A stretch of 41,940 nucleotides of DNA from Planctomycetota bacterium (GTDB lineage: Bacteria; Planctomycetota; Phycisphaerae; Phycisphaerales; SM1A02): the NCBI GenBank assembly GCA_003671055.1, contig QWPV01000019.1:1-41940 (forward strand). Reading direction: 5' to 3'. Below the pieces are notes generated by a model, which searched no databases, was not told the DNA's origin, and saw nothing but the letters and a program-made list of their open reading frames with translations. Shown here in pieces: positions 16,783 through 24,298 of this stretch. Both the position numbers and the translations under genes were made by a program. The number at the start of each line of letters is the position of its first letter. Position 1 is the stretch's first letter.

Positions 16783-19281
16783 TCAGAACGGAATCTCCGC
16801 CGAGAACGAGAAGACTTGCGTTTCGTCGGTGGAATCTTTCACGATGGGGACCGCGAAATCGAAGGCGAGTGGGGCGGGGCCGAACTGTGGGATGTAGAGG
16901 CGAACACCGAAACCGATCGCGGCGCGCCAAGGCGAGAGTTCAACCTCGTCAGTGACTGTGCCGCTGTCGACGAACGCGACCATAGAGAAGGAGTTTTGGA
17001 AGATCGGTTGTTCGACTTGCGCGCCGAGGAACGCAAGCCAGTTACCGCCGACTCCATCGTTGTCAGGTGGTAGGCCTGAGACTGTTGCCGTTGCCTTCGG
17101 GCTGATCGTGCGGAATTGGAATCCGCGGAAGCTGCGACCACCGAGGTAGAACTGCTCGTAGGTTGGCGCGTCTCCGCCGAAGATGTAGCCGAGATCGCCG
17201 TTGATTTTCAGCGTCGTGCGTCGACCGAGGAAATCTTCGCTGAGCGTGAAGAAGTTGGTGAACCCTAAGCGCGTGACGGTGAATCCATCGCTGCCATCGA
17301 GCGACTGGAACTGCGTCAGCGCGAGTTCGAATTTCGTTCCACGCGAGGGACGCATCGCATTGTCGGTGTCGAGGAAGTTGATGTAGGGACCGATAGAGAA
17401 CCACGTATCGGGACCCGCATCCGCAGCGACCTCCACTGGTGTGAGATCATCAAAGTCCGTGAGTTCAATCCACTGCAGATTCGAGCGCACGCCGCCAGAC
17501 CAGAAGTCGCCGAGTCGTCGTGAGAGTGACGCGCCGAAACTTGCGCGCGCTTCATTCCAGTCTTGGTAAATCCGCTCGCGGAAGTAGGGGTTGATGCGCA
17601 ACGCAACATCCGACTCCATGAGGTGCGGCTCGGTGAAATCAAGCGACACAACGCTGACTTCATTACCTGGCGCAATGCTGATGGCGAACTGTTGACCACC
17701 ACCGCGATACGCGCGACCCGCAATGAGTTCTTCGAAGGTGAGCGGATGATCCTGGATGTCAAAGTTCTTCTGATTGATGGAGAACTCGCCGAAGACGCCC
17801 GAGTCCGTACCCATACCGAGTCCGAAGTTCACGGCGCCCGTGTTCTTCTCTTTGATTTCGACAAGCACATCGCGAACCTCGGTGCGAACACCGGCTTCGT
17901 CGATTTCATCTTGCGCGATTGCCTGATCTTCGGGACGCGCGCGTTGCACTGTGACGCGCACGTTGTTGAACAACTGCGATCCTTGCACGCGTTCTTTGCT
18001 CGTCGTCAATTCGCGACCATCGAGCACGCGACCTGGCTGAATGCGAACGAGTCGTCGAATGACGCGATCGCGCGTGAGGAAGTTGCCCTGCACCAGCACG
18101 ACACCCGTCACAACGCGCGAGCCCTCTCGCACGCCGATGATGAGATCGACTTCCGGATCTTCACCTGTGCGCACATAGCGATCGTTCACGCCGACATCGA
18201 CATGTCCCATGAGCAGGTACGCGTCTTTGATGAGCGCGAGAGTCTTATCGATCTTGAGTCGACTGAAGACATCGCCGGTGCGCAGCGCAGCGAGATCGCG
18301 CAATTGCTCTTCTGAAAACACGCCGAGTGGACGCGGTCCTTCTGCACCGATGCCTTCAACGGTGAGCGATCGAAGTCGATACTGGCGACCTTCATCGATG
18401 ATGAACGCGACCTTTGCTTCGGAGTTGTCGGCGGAGAGCGTCACGCGGCGATCGGCGCGAACATCGACGAATCCGCGATCTTTATAGAACTTGTCGAGCG
18501 CCGCGACATCGTCGATGAGAAGTTCTTCATCGAGTTCGCCCTTCACGAAGAGCGGGATCGAACTTCGTGTCCGAACCTCAGCGTTCAGTTCACGCGCATC
18601 GAAACTCGCGTTGCCGACGAATTCGATCTCCTTGATCTTCACGCGCGGGCCTTCCACGATGCGGATGATCAGGATGCCAGATTCCTTCAGCCGCGATTCG
18701 TCAACGGTGATTTCCGCGAGGTAGTTGCCACGCTTGCGATAGAGATCCTTGATCTTCTTCAGCGACTGTTCGAGAAGGAAGTCGTCGCGAGGTCCGCCTG
18801 CGTAGAGCGAAACAGCCTTGCGGAGTTCCTGATCGGAGATGATCTTGTTGCCGACGAATTGCAGATCGAGAATGATCGCTTGCTCAATGAACGCGATGTT
18901 GACCTCGACCGTGCCATTGGCAAGCAGTGTTGCGGTGGCTCCAACTGTTTCGAACTGCCCCAGTCGATACAGGTTTCCAACATCCGCACGAACGGCATTC
19001 GCTTCGAACGGTTGACCCGCAGCAACGCGAATGTTGTTCAGGACTTCTTGCTCAGTGACGCGCAAAAGTCCCTTGAAGCTGACCTTTGAAATCGGTCGAT
19101 CGGCGAGTGTTTCGTCATCAAGCTGCACCGCGCTCTGCGCGAAGGCTCGAGGAGAAGCCAGTAGCGGGGTGAGCGCGACGGCGAGTGCGAGAACGATGCG
19201 GATCGCGCGAATTCGCGCAGGGCACAATGACGTAACGCTGCATACGCGCTTGTCGAAGTGTCGCTCCTGCTCTCGCTCCAT
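16783..19281 (-). CDS. bamA: Outer membrane protein assembly factor BamA
   Basis: An 832-residue outer-membrane insertase. Residues 1-50 hold a long signal peptide (IRIVLALAVALTPLLASPRAFA). Then come periplasmic POTRA domains: ISKVSFKGLLRVTEQEVLNNI, ILDLQFVGNKIISDQELR, KIKEIEFVGNASFDARELN, and RLRSLTVEGIGAEG plus VVTGVVLVQGNFLTRDRVI further on. The Omp85 barrel occupies the last 370 residues, with GGRSFRGF-type sequence (FYLGGRSFRGFQFR) forming the family's conserved L6 loop, and it ends in a terminal Phe as outer-membrane barrels do. The start ATG at 19281 gives a Sec signal, though the basic n-region is longer than usual. It heads the minus-strand operon and is divergent from gcvT 116 bases away. 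Confidence 0.93.
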   Translation of the reverse strand: MEREQERHFDKRVCSVTSLCPARIRAIRIVLALAVALTPLLASPRAFAQSAVQLDDETLADRPISKVSFKGLLRVTEQEVLNNIRVAAGQPFEANAVRADVGNLYRLGQFETVGATATLLANGTVEVNIAFIEQAIILDLQFVGNKIISDQELRKAVSLYAGGPRDDFLLEQSLKKIKDLYRKRGNYLAEITVDESRLKESGILIIRIVEGPRVKIKEIEFVGNASFDARELNAEVRTRSSIPLFVKGELDEELLIDDVAALDKFYKDRGFVDVRADRRVTLSADNSEAKVAFIIDEGRQYRLRSLTVEGIGAEGPRPLGVFSEEQLRDLAALRTGDVFSRLKIDKTLALIKDAYLLMGHVDVGVNDRYVRTGEDPEVDLIIGVREGSRVVTGVVLVQGNFLTRDRVIRRLVRIQPGRVLDGRELTTSKERVQGSQLFNNVRVTVQRARPEDQAIAQDEIDEAGVRTEVRDVLVEIKEKNTGAVNFGLGMGTDSGVFGEFSINQKNFDIQDHPLTFEELIAGRAYRGGGQQFAISIAPGNEVSVVSLDFTEPHLMESDVALRINPYFRERIYQDWNEARASFGASLSRRLGDFWSGGVRSNLQWIELTDFDDLTPVEVAADAGPDTWFSIGPYINFLDTDNAMRPSRGTKFELALTQFQSLDGSDGFTVTRLGFTNFFTLSEDFLGRRTTLKINGDLGYIFGGDAPTYEQFYLGGRSFRGFQFRTISPKATATVSGLPPDNDGVGGNWLAFLGAQVEQPIFQNSFSMVAFVDSGTVTDEVELSPWRAAIGFGVRLYIPQFGPAPLAFDFAVPIVKDSTDETQVFSFSAEIPF

Positions 19282-19397
19282 CGTGTGCAAGATAGCCGCA
19301 TGCGCGAATTTCTGCCGTTGGCAATGTGTGCCTGTGCTTTGGCGGCATTGCGCAGTCGTGCGCTGTCGATTGGCGTGCGTGACGGTACGATTCTCCA

Positions 19398-20543
19398 ATG
19401 ACTTCCACTGCTCCAGCGCTCGCACGAACGCCGTTCTACGACATCCACACCGAGCACAAGGGACGTATGGTGGAGTACGCAGGTTGGGAGCTTCCCATCA
19501 CCTACGGATCCATCATCGACGAGCACAAGTTCACCCGATCGAGCGGCGGATTCTTCGACGTTTCGCACATGGGTCGACTTCGATTCAGCGGTCGCCACGC
19601 GCGCCGATTTCTCGATCGCGTCTGCACGCGCCAGATCTTCGGCATGGAGAAGGGGCAGATTCGTTACTCGCTCGTGTGCAACGAGAAGGGCGGCTGTCGC
19701 GACGACGTCTTGGTGTATTGCATCGATGACGACGAGTACCTCATGGTGTGCAACGCCGCGAACCGCGAGAAGCTGCTTGCGCACTTCGCAGAGGCTCGCG
19801 GTGACATGGTCTTCAAATTCGCGGATGAAACCAAGACCACTGCAATGTGCGCCATTCAAGGGCCGAAGGTGATCGAGTTGATCTCGAAACTTTCGAAGGA
19901 AGTGCCGTCGCTCAAGCGTTACCGATTCACCGTGAAAAATTTGATGATCATCAAAGTGCTGGTGAGCCGCACTGGCTACACAGGTGAAGATGGCGTCGAA
20001 GTGATTCTGCCTTCATCGATGGCAAGACTCGCACTCGGCATGGTGCTGAAGGACATGGGCGGTGAGTCGAGCGTGATCAAGCCCGTCGGCCTCGGCGCAC
20101 GCGACACGCTTCGACTTGAAGCAGGCATGCCGCTCTACGGTCACGAAATGGACGAGGACACCGATCCGATTTCCGCAGGACTCAGTTTCGGCGTGAAGCT
20201 CGACAAGGGCATGGCAGGAACGCCCGACGATCAGCACATCGGCAATTTCATCGGACAAGAAGCCCTGCGCGCCATCGCCGCAGCCGGTCCAACGAAGAAG
20301 CTCGTGGGTCTCCACATCGAAGGAAGACGCGCAGCCCGCCAAGGCGCACGAGTATTCTCCAACGGCGTGGATGTCGGCGTGATCACAAGCGGCTGCCTCA
20401 GCCCCACACTCGACCGCGTCATCGCAATGGCATATGTCCCGCCAACCCTCACCGCAATCGGCACACAACTCGAAGTGAACTTCAACGGCAGCAACACGCC
20501 AGCGACGGTTGCCGCGATGCCATTCGTAAGCACGACGCGGTGA
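19398..20543 (+). CDS. gcvT: Glycine cleavage system T protein (aminomethyltransferase)
   Basis: A 381-residue T protein that passes the methylene group from lipoylated H protein to tetrahydrofolate, releasing ammonia. Family marks include TPFYDIHTEHKGRMVEYAGW at residue 11, GGFFDVSHMGRLRFSG near 50, the folate-site stretch MVCNAANREK near 115, SRTGYTGEDGVEV near 193 and LGARDTLRLEAGMPLYGHE near 235. The other glycine-cleavage genes are not in this window. lipB, needed for lipoylation of the H protein, lies 13 kb away. It is divergent from bamA and ends just before a strong bidirectional hairpin. Confidence 0.93.
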   Translation: MTSTAPALARTPFYDIHTEHKGRMVEYAGWELPITYGSIIDEHKFTRSSGGFFDVSHMGRLRFSGRHARRFLDRVCTRQIFGMEKGQIRYSLVCNEKGGCRDDVLVYCIDDDEYLMVCNAANREKLLAHFAEARGDMVFKFADETKTTAMCAIQGPKVIELISKLSKEVPSLKRYRFTVKNLMIIKVLVSRTGYTGEDGVEVILPSSMARLALGMVLKDMGGESSVIKPVGLGARDTLRLEAGMPLYGHEMDEDTDPISAGLSFGVKLDKGMAGTPDDQHIGNFIGQEALRAIAAAGPTKKLVGLHIEGRRAARQGARVFSNGVDVGVITSGCLSPTLDRVIAMAYVPPTLTAIGTQLEVNFNGSNTPATVAAMPFVSTTR

Positions 20544-20559
20544 GCATTCAAAAACAAAC

Positions 20560-20596
20560 TCGCGGAAACCTACTGTGGATCAGTGGGTTTCCGCGA
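20560..20596. terminator. Bidirectional terminator-like hairpin between gcvT and rpoD
   Basis: An almost perfect inverted repeat: left arm 20560-20575 (TCGCGGAAACCTACTG) pairs with right arm 20581-20596 around a five-base loop 20576-20580, giving a 16-bp stem with a single wobble or mismatch. It lies 17 bases after the gcvT stop and 45 bases after the convergent sigma factor stop. The plus-strand tail lacks a strong T-run, while an A-run (20550-20553) gives some T on the minus side. So it may stop transcription from the sigma factor gene better than from gcvT. Confidence 0.65.
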
Positions 20597-20640
20597 ATTG
20601 CCTCGCGATCCGCGAGTTGCTTTGTGCGTTGAATGCGTGC

Positions 20641-21732
20641 TTACGCTCTTCGTGCGCGCTGGAGCGCTGCGAATCGGATCTGGATGCCTTGCAATCGTGG
20701 GGATTGCGGGAGCGCGGGATGCAGCGCTGGTTGCGCGGTTCCGTTGTTGATGCGGGTTGGTGCGCGCGACGGTGATTGCATGGGCGTCAGGGCGGGGATC
20801 GCCACGATGCGCATTGTCGCTTGTTGCATAAGTCTTACTTGCGGACGCCCTGTTGGCGCTGTGGGCGCTGCGGGCGTTGCTTCTGGTCGCTTGTTGGGCG
20901 CTGTGCATTCGTCGTTGAGTCGTTGTTGAAGCCGCTTGAGAGCTTCGACTTCGATCTGTCGGACGCGCTCGCGCGTGAGACCAACTTCGTGACCGATTTG
21001 CTTCAGCGTGAGTGGCTCCTTGCCCTCGAGGCCGTAGCGGAGTCGTAACACTTTCGCGTCGCGCTCGTCGATCTCTTCGAGCATCTGGAGCACGAGACTG
21101 AGGTCTTCCTTCTTCGCCACCGTTTCTTCAGGCTTTGTTGCGCGGTGATCTTGGAAGAGTTCGTGGAGCTCAGCACCTTCGCCGTTTTCACCACCAGGTG
21201 ACTGGCTCGGTGCGTTGTAGGCCTTCAGTGCGCGGCGCACAATGAGCAGCTTACGCAACGGCAATTTCAGTTCGTCGGCGAGTTCTTGTGGAGTGGGATG
21301 ACGCTTCAGCCGTTCCTCAAGCTTGCGGCTCGCCTCGCGGCAGCGCGAGATGAGGTCGACCATGTACGCAGGAATGTGGATCGGCTGGACCGCGTTGATG
21401 AGCGTGCGCTTGATCGCTTGTTTGATCCACCACGATGCGTAGGTGGAGAACCGCGCACCTTGCGCTGGATCAAAGCCTTCGACCGCGCGGATCAAACCGA
21501 TGTTGCCTTCCTCGATGAGGTCGGACAGCGGCAGTCCACGGTTGGTGTAGTTCTTCGAGATGGAAATGACGAGCCGAAGGTTCGCGCGGATCATGCGATC
21601 CTTTGCGTCTCCATCGTTGTCATTCACAACACGCCAACCTAAGTCTTTCTCCTCAGCTGGTGTGAGGAGCGCGACTTCGTTGATTTCACGAAGATAGATC
21701 TGGAGTTCTGTTTGAAGAGACGAGCGACCCAT
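20641..21732 (-). CDS. rpoD: Primary-type sigma-70 factor (RpoD/SigA) with long C-terminal tail
   Basis: A 363-residue sigma-70 of group 1/2. Region 1.2 is at residues 8-30 ([20 protein letters not shown]). Region 2 runs to about 112, with [18 protein letters not shown] and the -10-recognition stretch [17 protein letters not shown]. Region 3 (about 120-175) is followed by region 4 with the -35-binding helix-turn-helix [20 protein letters not shown] at 242-261. Region 1.1 is absent. After region 4 ends near residue 275, an unusual 88-residue Pro/Ala/Arg-rich tail follows, while most family members stop within some ten residues. ATG at 21732 is used. No second sigma-70 of this type is in the window to compare. 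Confidence 0.9.
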   Translation of the reverse strand: MGRSSLQTELQIYLREINEVALLTPAEEKDLGWRVVNDNDGDAKDRMIRANLRLVISISKNYTNRGLPLSDLIEEGNIGLIRAVEGFDPAQGARFSTYASWWIKQAIKRTLINAVQPIHIPAYMVDLISRCREASRKLEERLKRHPTPQELADELKLPLRKLLIVRRALKAYNAPSQSPGGENGEGAELHELFQDHRATKPEETVAKKEDLSLVLQMLEEIDERDAKVLRLRYGLEGKEPLTLKQIGHEVGLTRERVRQIEVEALKRLQQRLNDECTAPNKRPEATPAAPTAPTGRPQVRLMQQATMRIVAIPALTPMQSPSRAPTRINNGTAQPALHPALPQSPRLQGIQIRFAALQRARRA

Positions 21733-21888
21733 GAATGACCTCGATACAGCTTCGGGCTCTTGGGGCTTGCTTCCACCACTGATGCGGTAGTCGTTTGCCT
21801 GCAGTACTTCGGTGTCGACGCGTCGTTAAGACGATACGGCGACGGACTCAAACGATGGACCTCACCTACACGCAAGATTCGTTGCAGA

Positions 21889-21910
21889 AGTTCTTGAGGA
21901 CTCAAAAACT
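21889..21910. promoter_or_regulatory. 22-bp inverted repeat upstream of the sigma factor gene
   Basis: AGTTCTTGAG, two bases, then CTCAAAAACT: ten-base arms matching at nine positions. It lies 157 bases before the sigma factor start codon, in the range where a promoter and operator would be. The short two-base spacer fits a dimeric DNA-binding protein better than an RNA hairpin. The regulator is unknown. Confidence 0.35.
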
Positions 21911-22066
21911 CTTGGCGAAACAAAACCAAACAAAGGAAAACCTTGAGAGGCGCGCGAATCCTTCGCGGCTCTTTCATTCTTTCTGCTCCCTCGTTGCGCG
22001 AGCAATCGAGTAGCGGTGCATTCTCTAGGGCCCGAACTTCCTGCGGCACCCTGCGTCTAGTTGTCC

Positions 22067-22146
22067 AGAGGTGTAACCCTCTAGAGGCTGCGTCGACCTT
22101 TGCGGGTCGGGTCTTGAAGTCTACCCAACTCCCCGTCAACTGGGAG
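22067..22146. other. Gene-free stretch with three perfect consecutive hairpins
   Basis: The interval 21733-22489 has no gene I can support. Inside it are three five-base-pair perfect hairpins in a row: AGAGG/CCTCT (22067-22082), CGACC/GGTCG (22094-22109) and CTCCC/GGGAG (22129-22146). A larger imperfect stem (GCAGC...GCTGC) follows near 22200-22255. This could be a structured RNA, either free or in the sigma factor 5' leader on the minus strand. I found no landmark of RNase P RNA, tmRNA, SRP RNA or a known riboswitch. Confidence 0.3.
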
Positions 22147-22360
22147 CGTGATTCATACAGGCTGAGTGAAAGATTCCGATTATGCGGGGGGGCGAACAGC
22201 AGCTCTCAGAGGCTTTGCCGTAAAGGACTTGCATCGGGACGAAGCAAAGCTGCGGAAATCATAAACTGCACAGACGGACCTTGAGAATGAGGTAGAACTC
22301 CCGAACCCACAGTTCGCGCTCGGAACGCGGGTCACGATTGCGCTCGCGAATTGTGTTTCG

Positions 22361-22406
22361 ATCACTCGCTGCCGAGTTTGAGGAAGAGGGTTTTCTCTTC
22401 GCCTGC
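22361..22406. repeat. 46-bp direct repeat, left copy (M28 3'-end remnant)
   Basis: Identical at all 46 positions to 24253-24298, and 49 of 50 if four more bases are counted. On the minus strand it reads as the last 14 codons of the M28 peptidase plus stop (EEKTLFLKLGSE at the end), with no peptidase sequence attached beyond it. It contains the dyad GAAGAG-GGTTTT-CTCTTC at 22383-22400. It marks the left edge of an apparent 1.85-kb insertion. Confidence 0.85.
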
Positions 22407-22489
22407 ACGGTAGCGTGCACAGTGCGGGGAGAGAATTCCGTCGTCGATTGAGGATGTTCGTGAAAGTTCCATCAGACAGGAGATATTGG

Positions 22490-23503
22490 ATGAGAGTTGC
22501 CTCGTTGATTGAAAAATTCGGGTTGCAGGTCGTTCCGTGCGTAGTGGTCGGTGCATTCGGCGCGTTCGCCGAAGGATCCGCGTCGATCGACATCGCATCA
22601 CGAGCGACTACCGAAGGGTTAATCCATGACCTCGATGGCGATGGCTGCCCCGAAGGCCTGGAACAATTCACACAAAACGCGGAATCGTGGATCGGAGTGC
22701 GGATGTCGCTCGATGGTGCCGTCGTCCCACTGCAACGGCTGTCGCATGGCGAGTTGGTCGTCTGGCGCGCGTCAGGTACGGTCAACGACCTCGACGGCGA
22801 CTATCAGGCGGACTTCGTGATTGGCGTCATTCGCCGCGAACATAGTGGGCGAGGCGCATTGAGCGTTCGAGCGTACAGCGCATCCGACTTGACGCTCTTG
22901 GGACAACTCATCAACTCATGGGATGATGGCGGCGTGAGTGCGCCTTGGGTCGTTCAGGTTGCGGGCGACGTTGTGCCCGATGACGTGGTTGATAGCGAGG
23001 ATTTGGCTGTTGCCCTCACGGTGTTTTCCTCGGGGGGGATCATCGCGAGCGGATCGGTCGCGGTGGAAGCAGCGGCGGATAGGCTCGGTGACGGTTCAAT
23101 CGATCTTGGTGATGTTTTGCAATTGGCAGATGTGATCGCAAGTGGCTCAAGTTCGCAGGACGAGCTGCTTCAAGAAAGACTGGGTGAATTGGTTGAGGTT
23201 TCCGGTCTCTTTGGGCTCATACTGAGATGGTTTGGAGTCTTGAATTGCGCAGAGTGCCACGTTGAATATGCGGACGAGATGCAGCGGCACGCGGAATGGC
23301 TTGAAGATGCGAACGAACAGCTCGCCGACTGCAACGAATGTACCTCTAGCGTGAATTGTCCCATAGACGAAGTGATTCGTTGTGATAGGCTTTACAAGAG
23401 GTTGCTGCATGAGCATGCACTCCGCGTTCGCGACATCGCATCGGGCGCTGCCGGATGCATCCTCAAATGCTTCTCTCTCCCCAACATCCCGAGCCTCCCT
23501 TGA
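22490..23503 (+). CDS. Unknown exported protein with dockerin-like and Cys-rich regions
   Basis: A 337-residue protein of unknown function. ATG 22490 has a good ribosome binding site, AGGAG, seven bases upstream. A signal peptide is likely at about 1-28 (VVPCVVVGAFGAFAEG). Asp-rich calcium-binding-like loops follow: DLDGDGCPEG near 47 and DLDGDYQADF near 103, then two dockerin-like units near 168-225 (DDVVDSEDLAVAL and GDGSIDLGDVLQLADVI). The last 90 residues contain a short hydrophobic stretch and eight cysteines including C-A-E-C and C-N-E-C, suggesting a disulfide-bonded domain. It is the first of two genes between the 46-bp repeats, 11 bases before the next, so the two are probably co-transcribed. 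Confidence 0.65.
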   Translation: MRVASLIEKFGLQVVPCVVVGAFGAFAEGSASIDIASRATTEGLIHDLDGDGCPEGLEQFTQNAESWIGVRMSLDGAVVPLQRLSHGELVVWRASGTVNDLDGDYQADFVIGVIRREHSGRGALSVRAYSASDLTLLGQLINSWDDGGVSAPWVVQVAGDVVPDDVVDSEDLAVALTVFSSGGIIASGSVAVEAAADRLGDGSIDLGDVLQLADVIASGSSSQDELLQERLGELVEVSGLFGLILRWFGVLNCAECHVEYADEMQRHAEWLEDANEQLADCNECTSSVNCPIDEVIRCDRLYKRLLHEHALRVRDIASGAAGCILKCFSLPNIPSLP

Positions 23504-23514
23504 TCGGATCACGA

Positions 23515-24225
23515 ATGCGCCATGATCAAGGAGTTCTCTGCATCGCTTCCGCGTTGCTGTTGCTCACGTTGAGTGGAGTCTCGTGCAGCGAAGCTGGATC
23601 TGCGAGTGGCAATCGCGCTGCTACAGCAGACAGCGCAGACGTGAGTCGTCGACTTGAGTTGATCTGGTCTGGCCTCGCGTCGGAGAGTTCTGATGCTCGC
23701 GCGACGGCGCTGCAGGCACTGAGTGCGGATGGCGCGCTTGCATTTGAATCGTTCCCCGCCACATGGATCTCCGGGGGGGAAGCAAGCGATCTTTGGCTCT
23801 TCCCAAGCGGCGGCTTGGTCGAGTTTGAGAGCGGGCAGATCCTCGTGATCGCGGTAGCGCTGGACGAATTTGTAGGCAGGTCGACTTCCGATCCAGCAGA
23901 AGACGCGGCGCTGCTTTGGAGCGTGGAGCAACTTGGAACGCAATTTTGGAATGCCGCGAGCTCACTCACAACCGCCGAAGGTTCAAGCGCGCGCACGAAT
24001 GATTTCATCTACCTTGAGCGCTTGGGTGTGAGAAATAGCACACGTGCCTACGCTACCCTCTTACGCCAGATCGCATTGGAGAGGCTTCGAGCTATTGAGA
24101 CGGAGGAGGTCGACCAAGTCGAGCTCGCGCTCGCTCAGGATGCGCTCGTACAGGAGCGAAAGATTCTTGGGGACGGATATCGTGAGACGACTGCATTCAT
24201 GCGAAGGCAGGTTGGGGGCAGGTAG
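23515..24225 (+). CDS. Unknown predicted lipoprotein
   Basis: A 236-residue protein of unknown function. The N-terminus MRHDQGVLCIASALLLLTLS is a signal sequence ending in a lipobox-like SGVSC at residues 20-24, so membrane anchoring through Cys24 is likely. The mature part has a helical start (DVSRRLELIWSGLASESSDARA), a beta-rich middle (LWLFPSGGLVEFESGQILVIAVAL) and two long charged helices at the end. It begins 11 bases after the preceding unknown gene and ends 27 bases before the right copy of the 46-bp repeat. A longer in-frame start at 23455 would overlap that gene and hide the signal sequence. Confidence 0.6.
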   Translation: MRHDQGVLCIASALLLLTLSGVSCSEAGSASGNRAATADSADVSRRLELIWSGLASESSDARATALQALSADGALAFESFPATWISGGEASDLWLFPSGGLVEFESGQILVIAVALDEFVGRSTSDPAEDAALLWSVEQLGTQFWNAASSLTTAEGSSARTNDFIYLERLGVRNSTRAYATLLRQIALERLRAIETEEVDQVELALAQDALVQERKILGDGYRETTAFMRRQVGGR

Positions 24226-24252
24226 TGCGCCCTTTGTTCGCGTCCCGCTCAC

Positions 24253-24298
24253 ATCACTCGCTGCCGAGTTTGAGGAAGAGGGTTTTCTCTTCGCCTGC
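24253..24298. repeat. 46-bp direct repeat, right copy (3' end of M28 gene)
   Basis: The intact partner of 22361-22406. It consists of the stop codon and last 14 codons of the M28 peptidase gene plus one base beyond the stop. The dyad GAAGAG-GGTTTT-CTCTTC is at 24275-24292. Similarity to the left copy ends abruptly on both sides. Confidence 0.85.

Noticed and set aside
22020-22290. Known RNA gene such as tmRNA, RNase P RNA or SRP RNA
   Set aside because: The hairpins are suggestive, but none of the conserved sequence landmarks of these RNAs are present on either strand.
22362-22601. Short minus-strand gene ending in the M28 C-terminus
   Set aside because: Only the last 14 codons match the peptidase; the rest is unrelated, so it is a remnant rather than a gene.
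22361-24298. Insertion sequence or transposon
   Set aside because: No transposase or terminal inverted repeats are seen, and 46 bases is far longer than a usual target duplication.
22361-24298. Integron gene cassettes with attC sites
   Set aside because: The repeats are the coding end of an M28 gene, and no attC-type core (GTTRRRY/RYYYAAC) or integron integrase was found.
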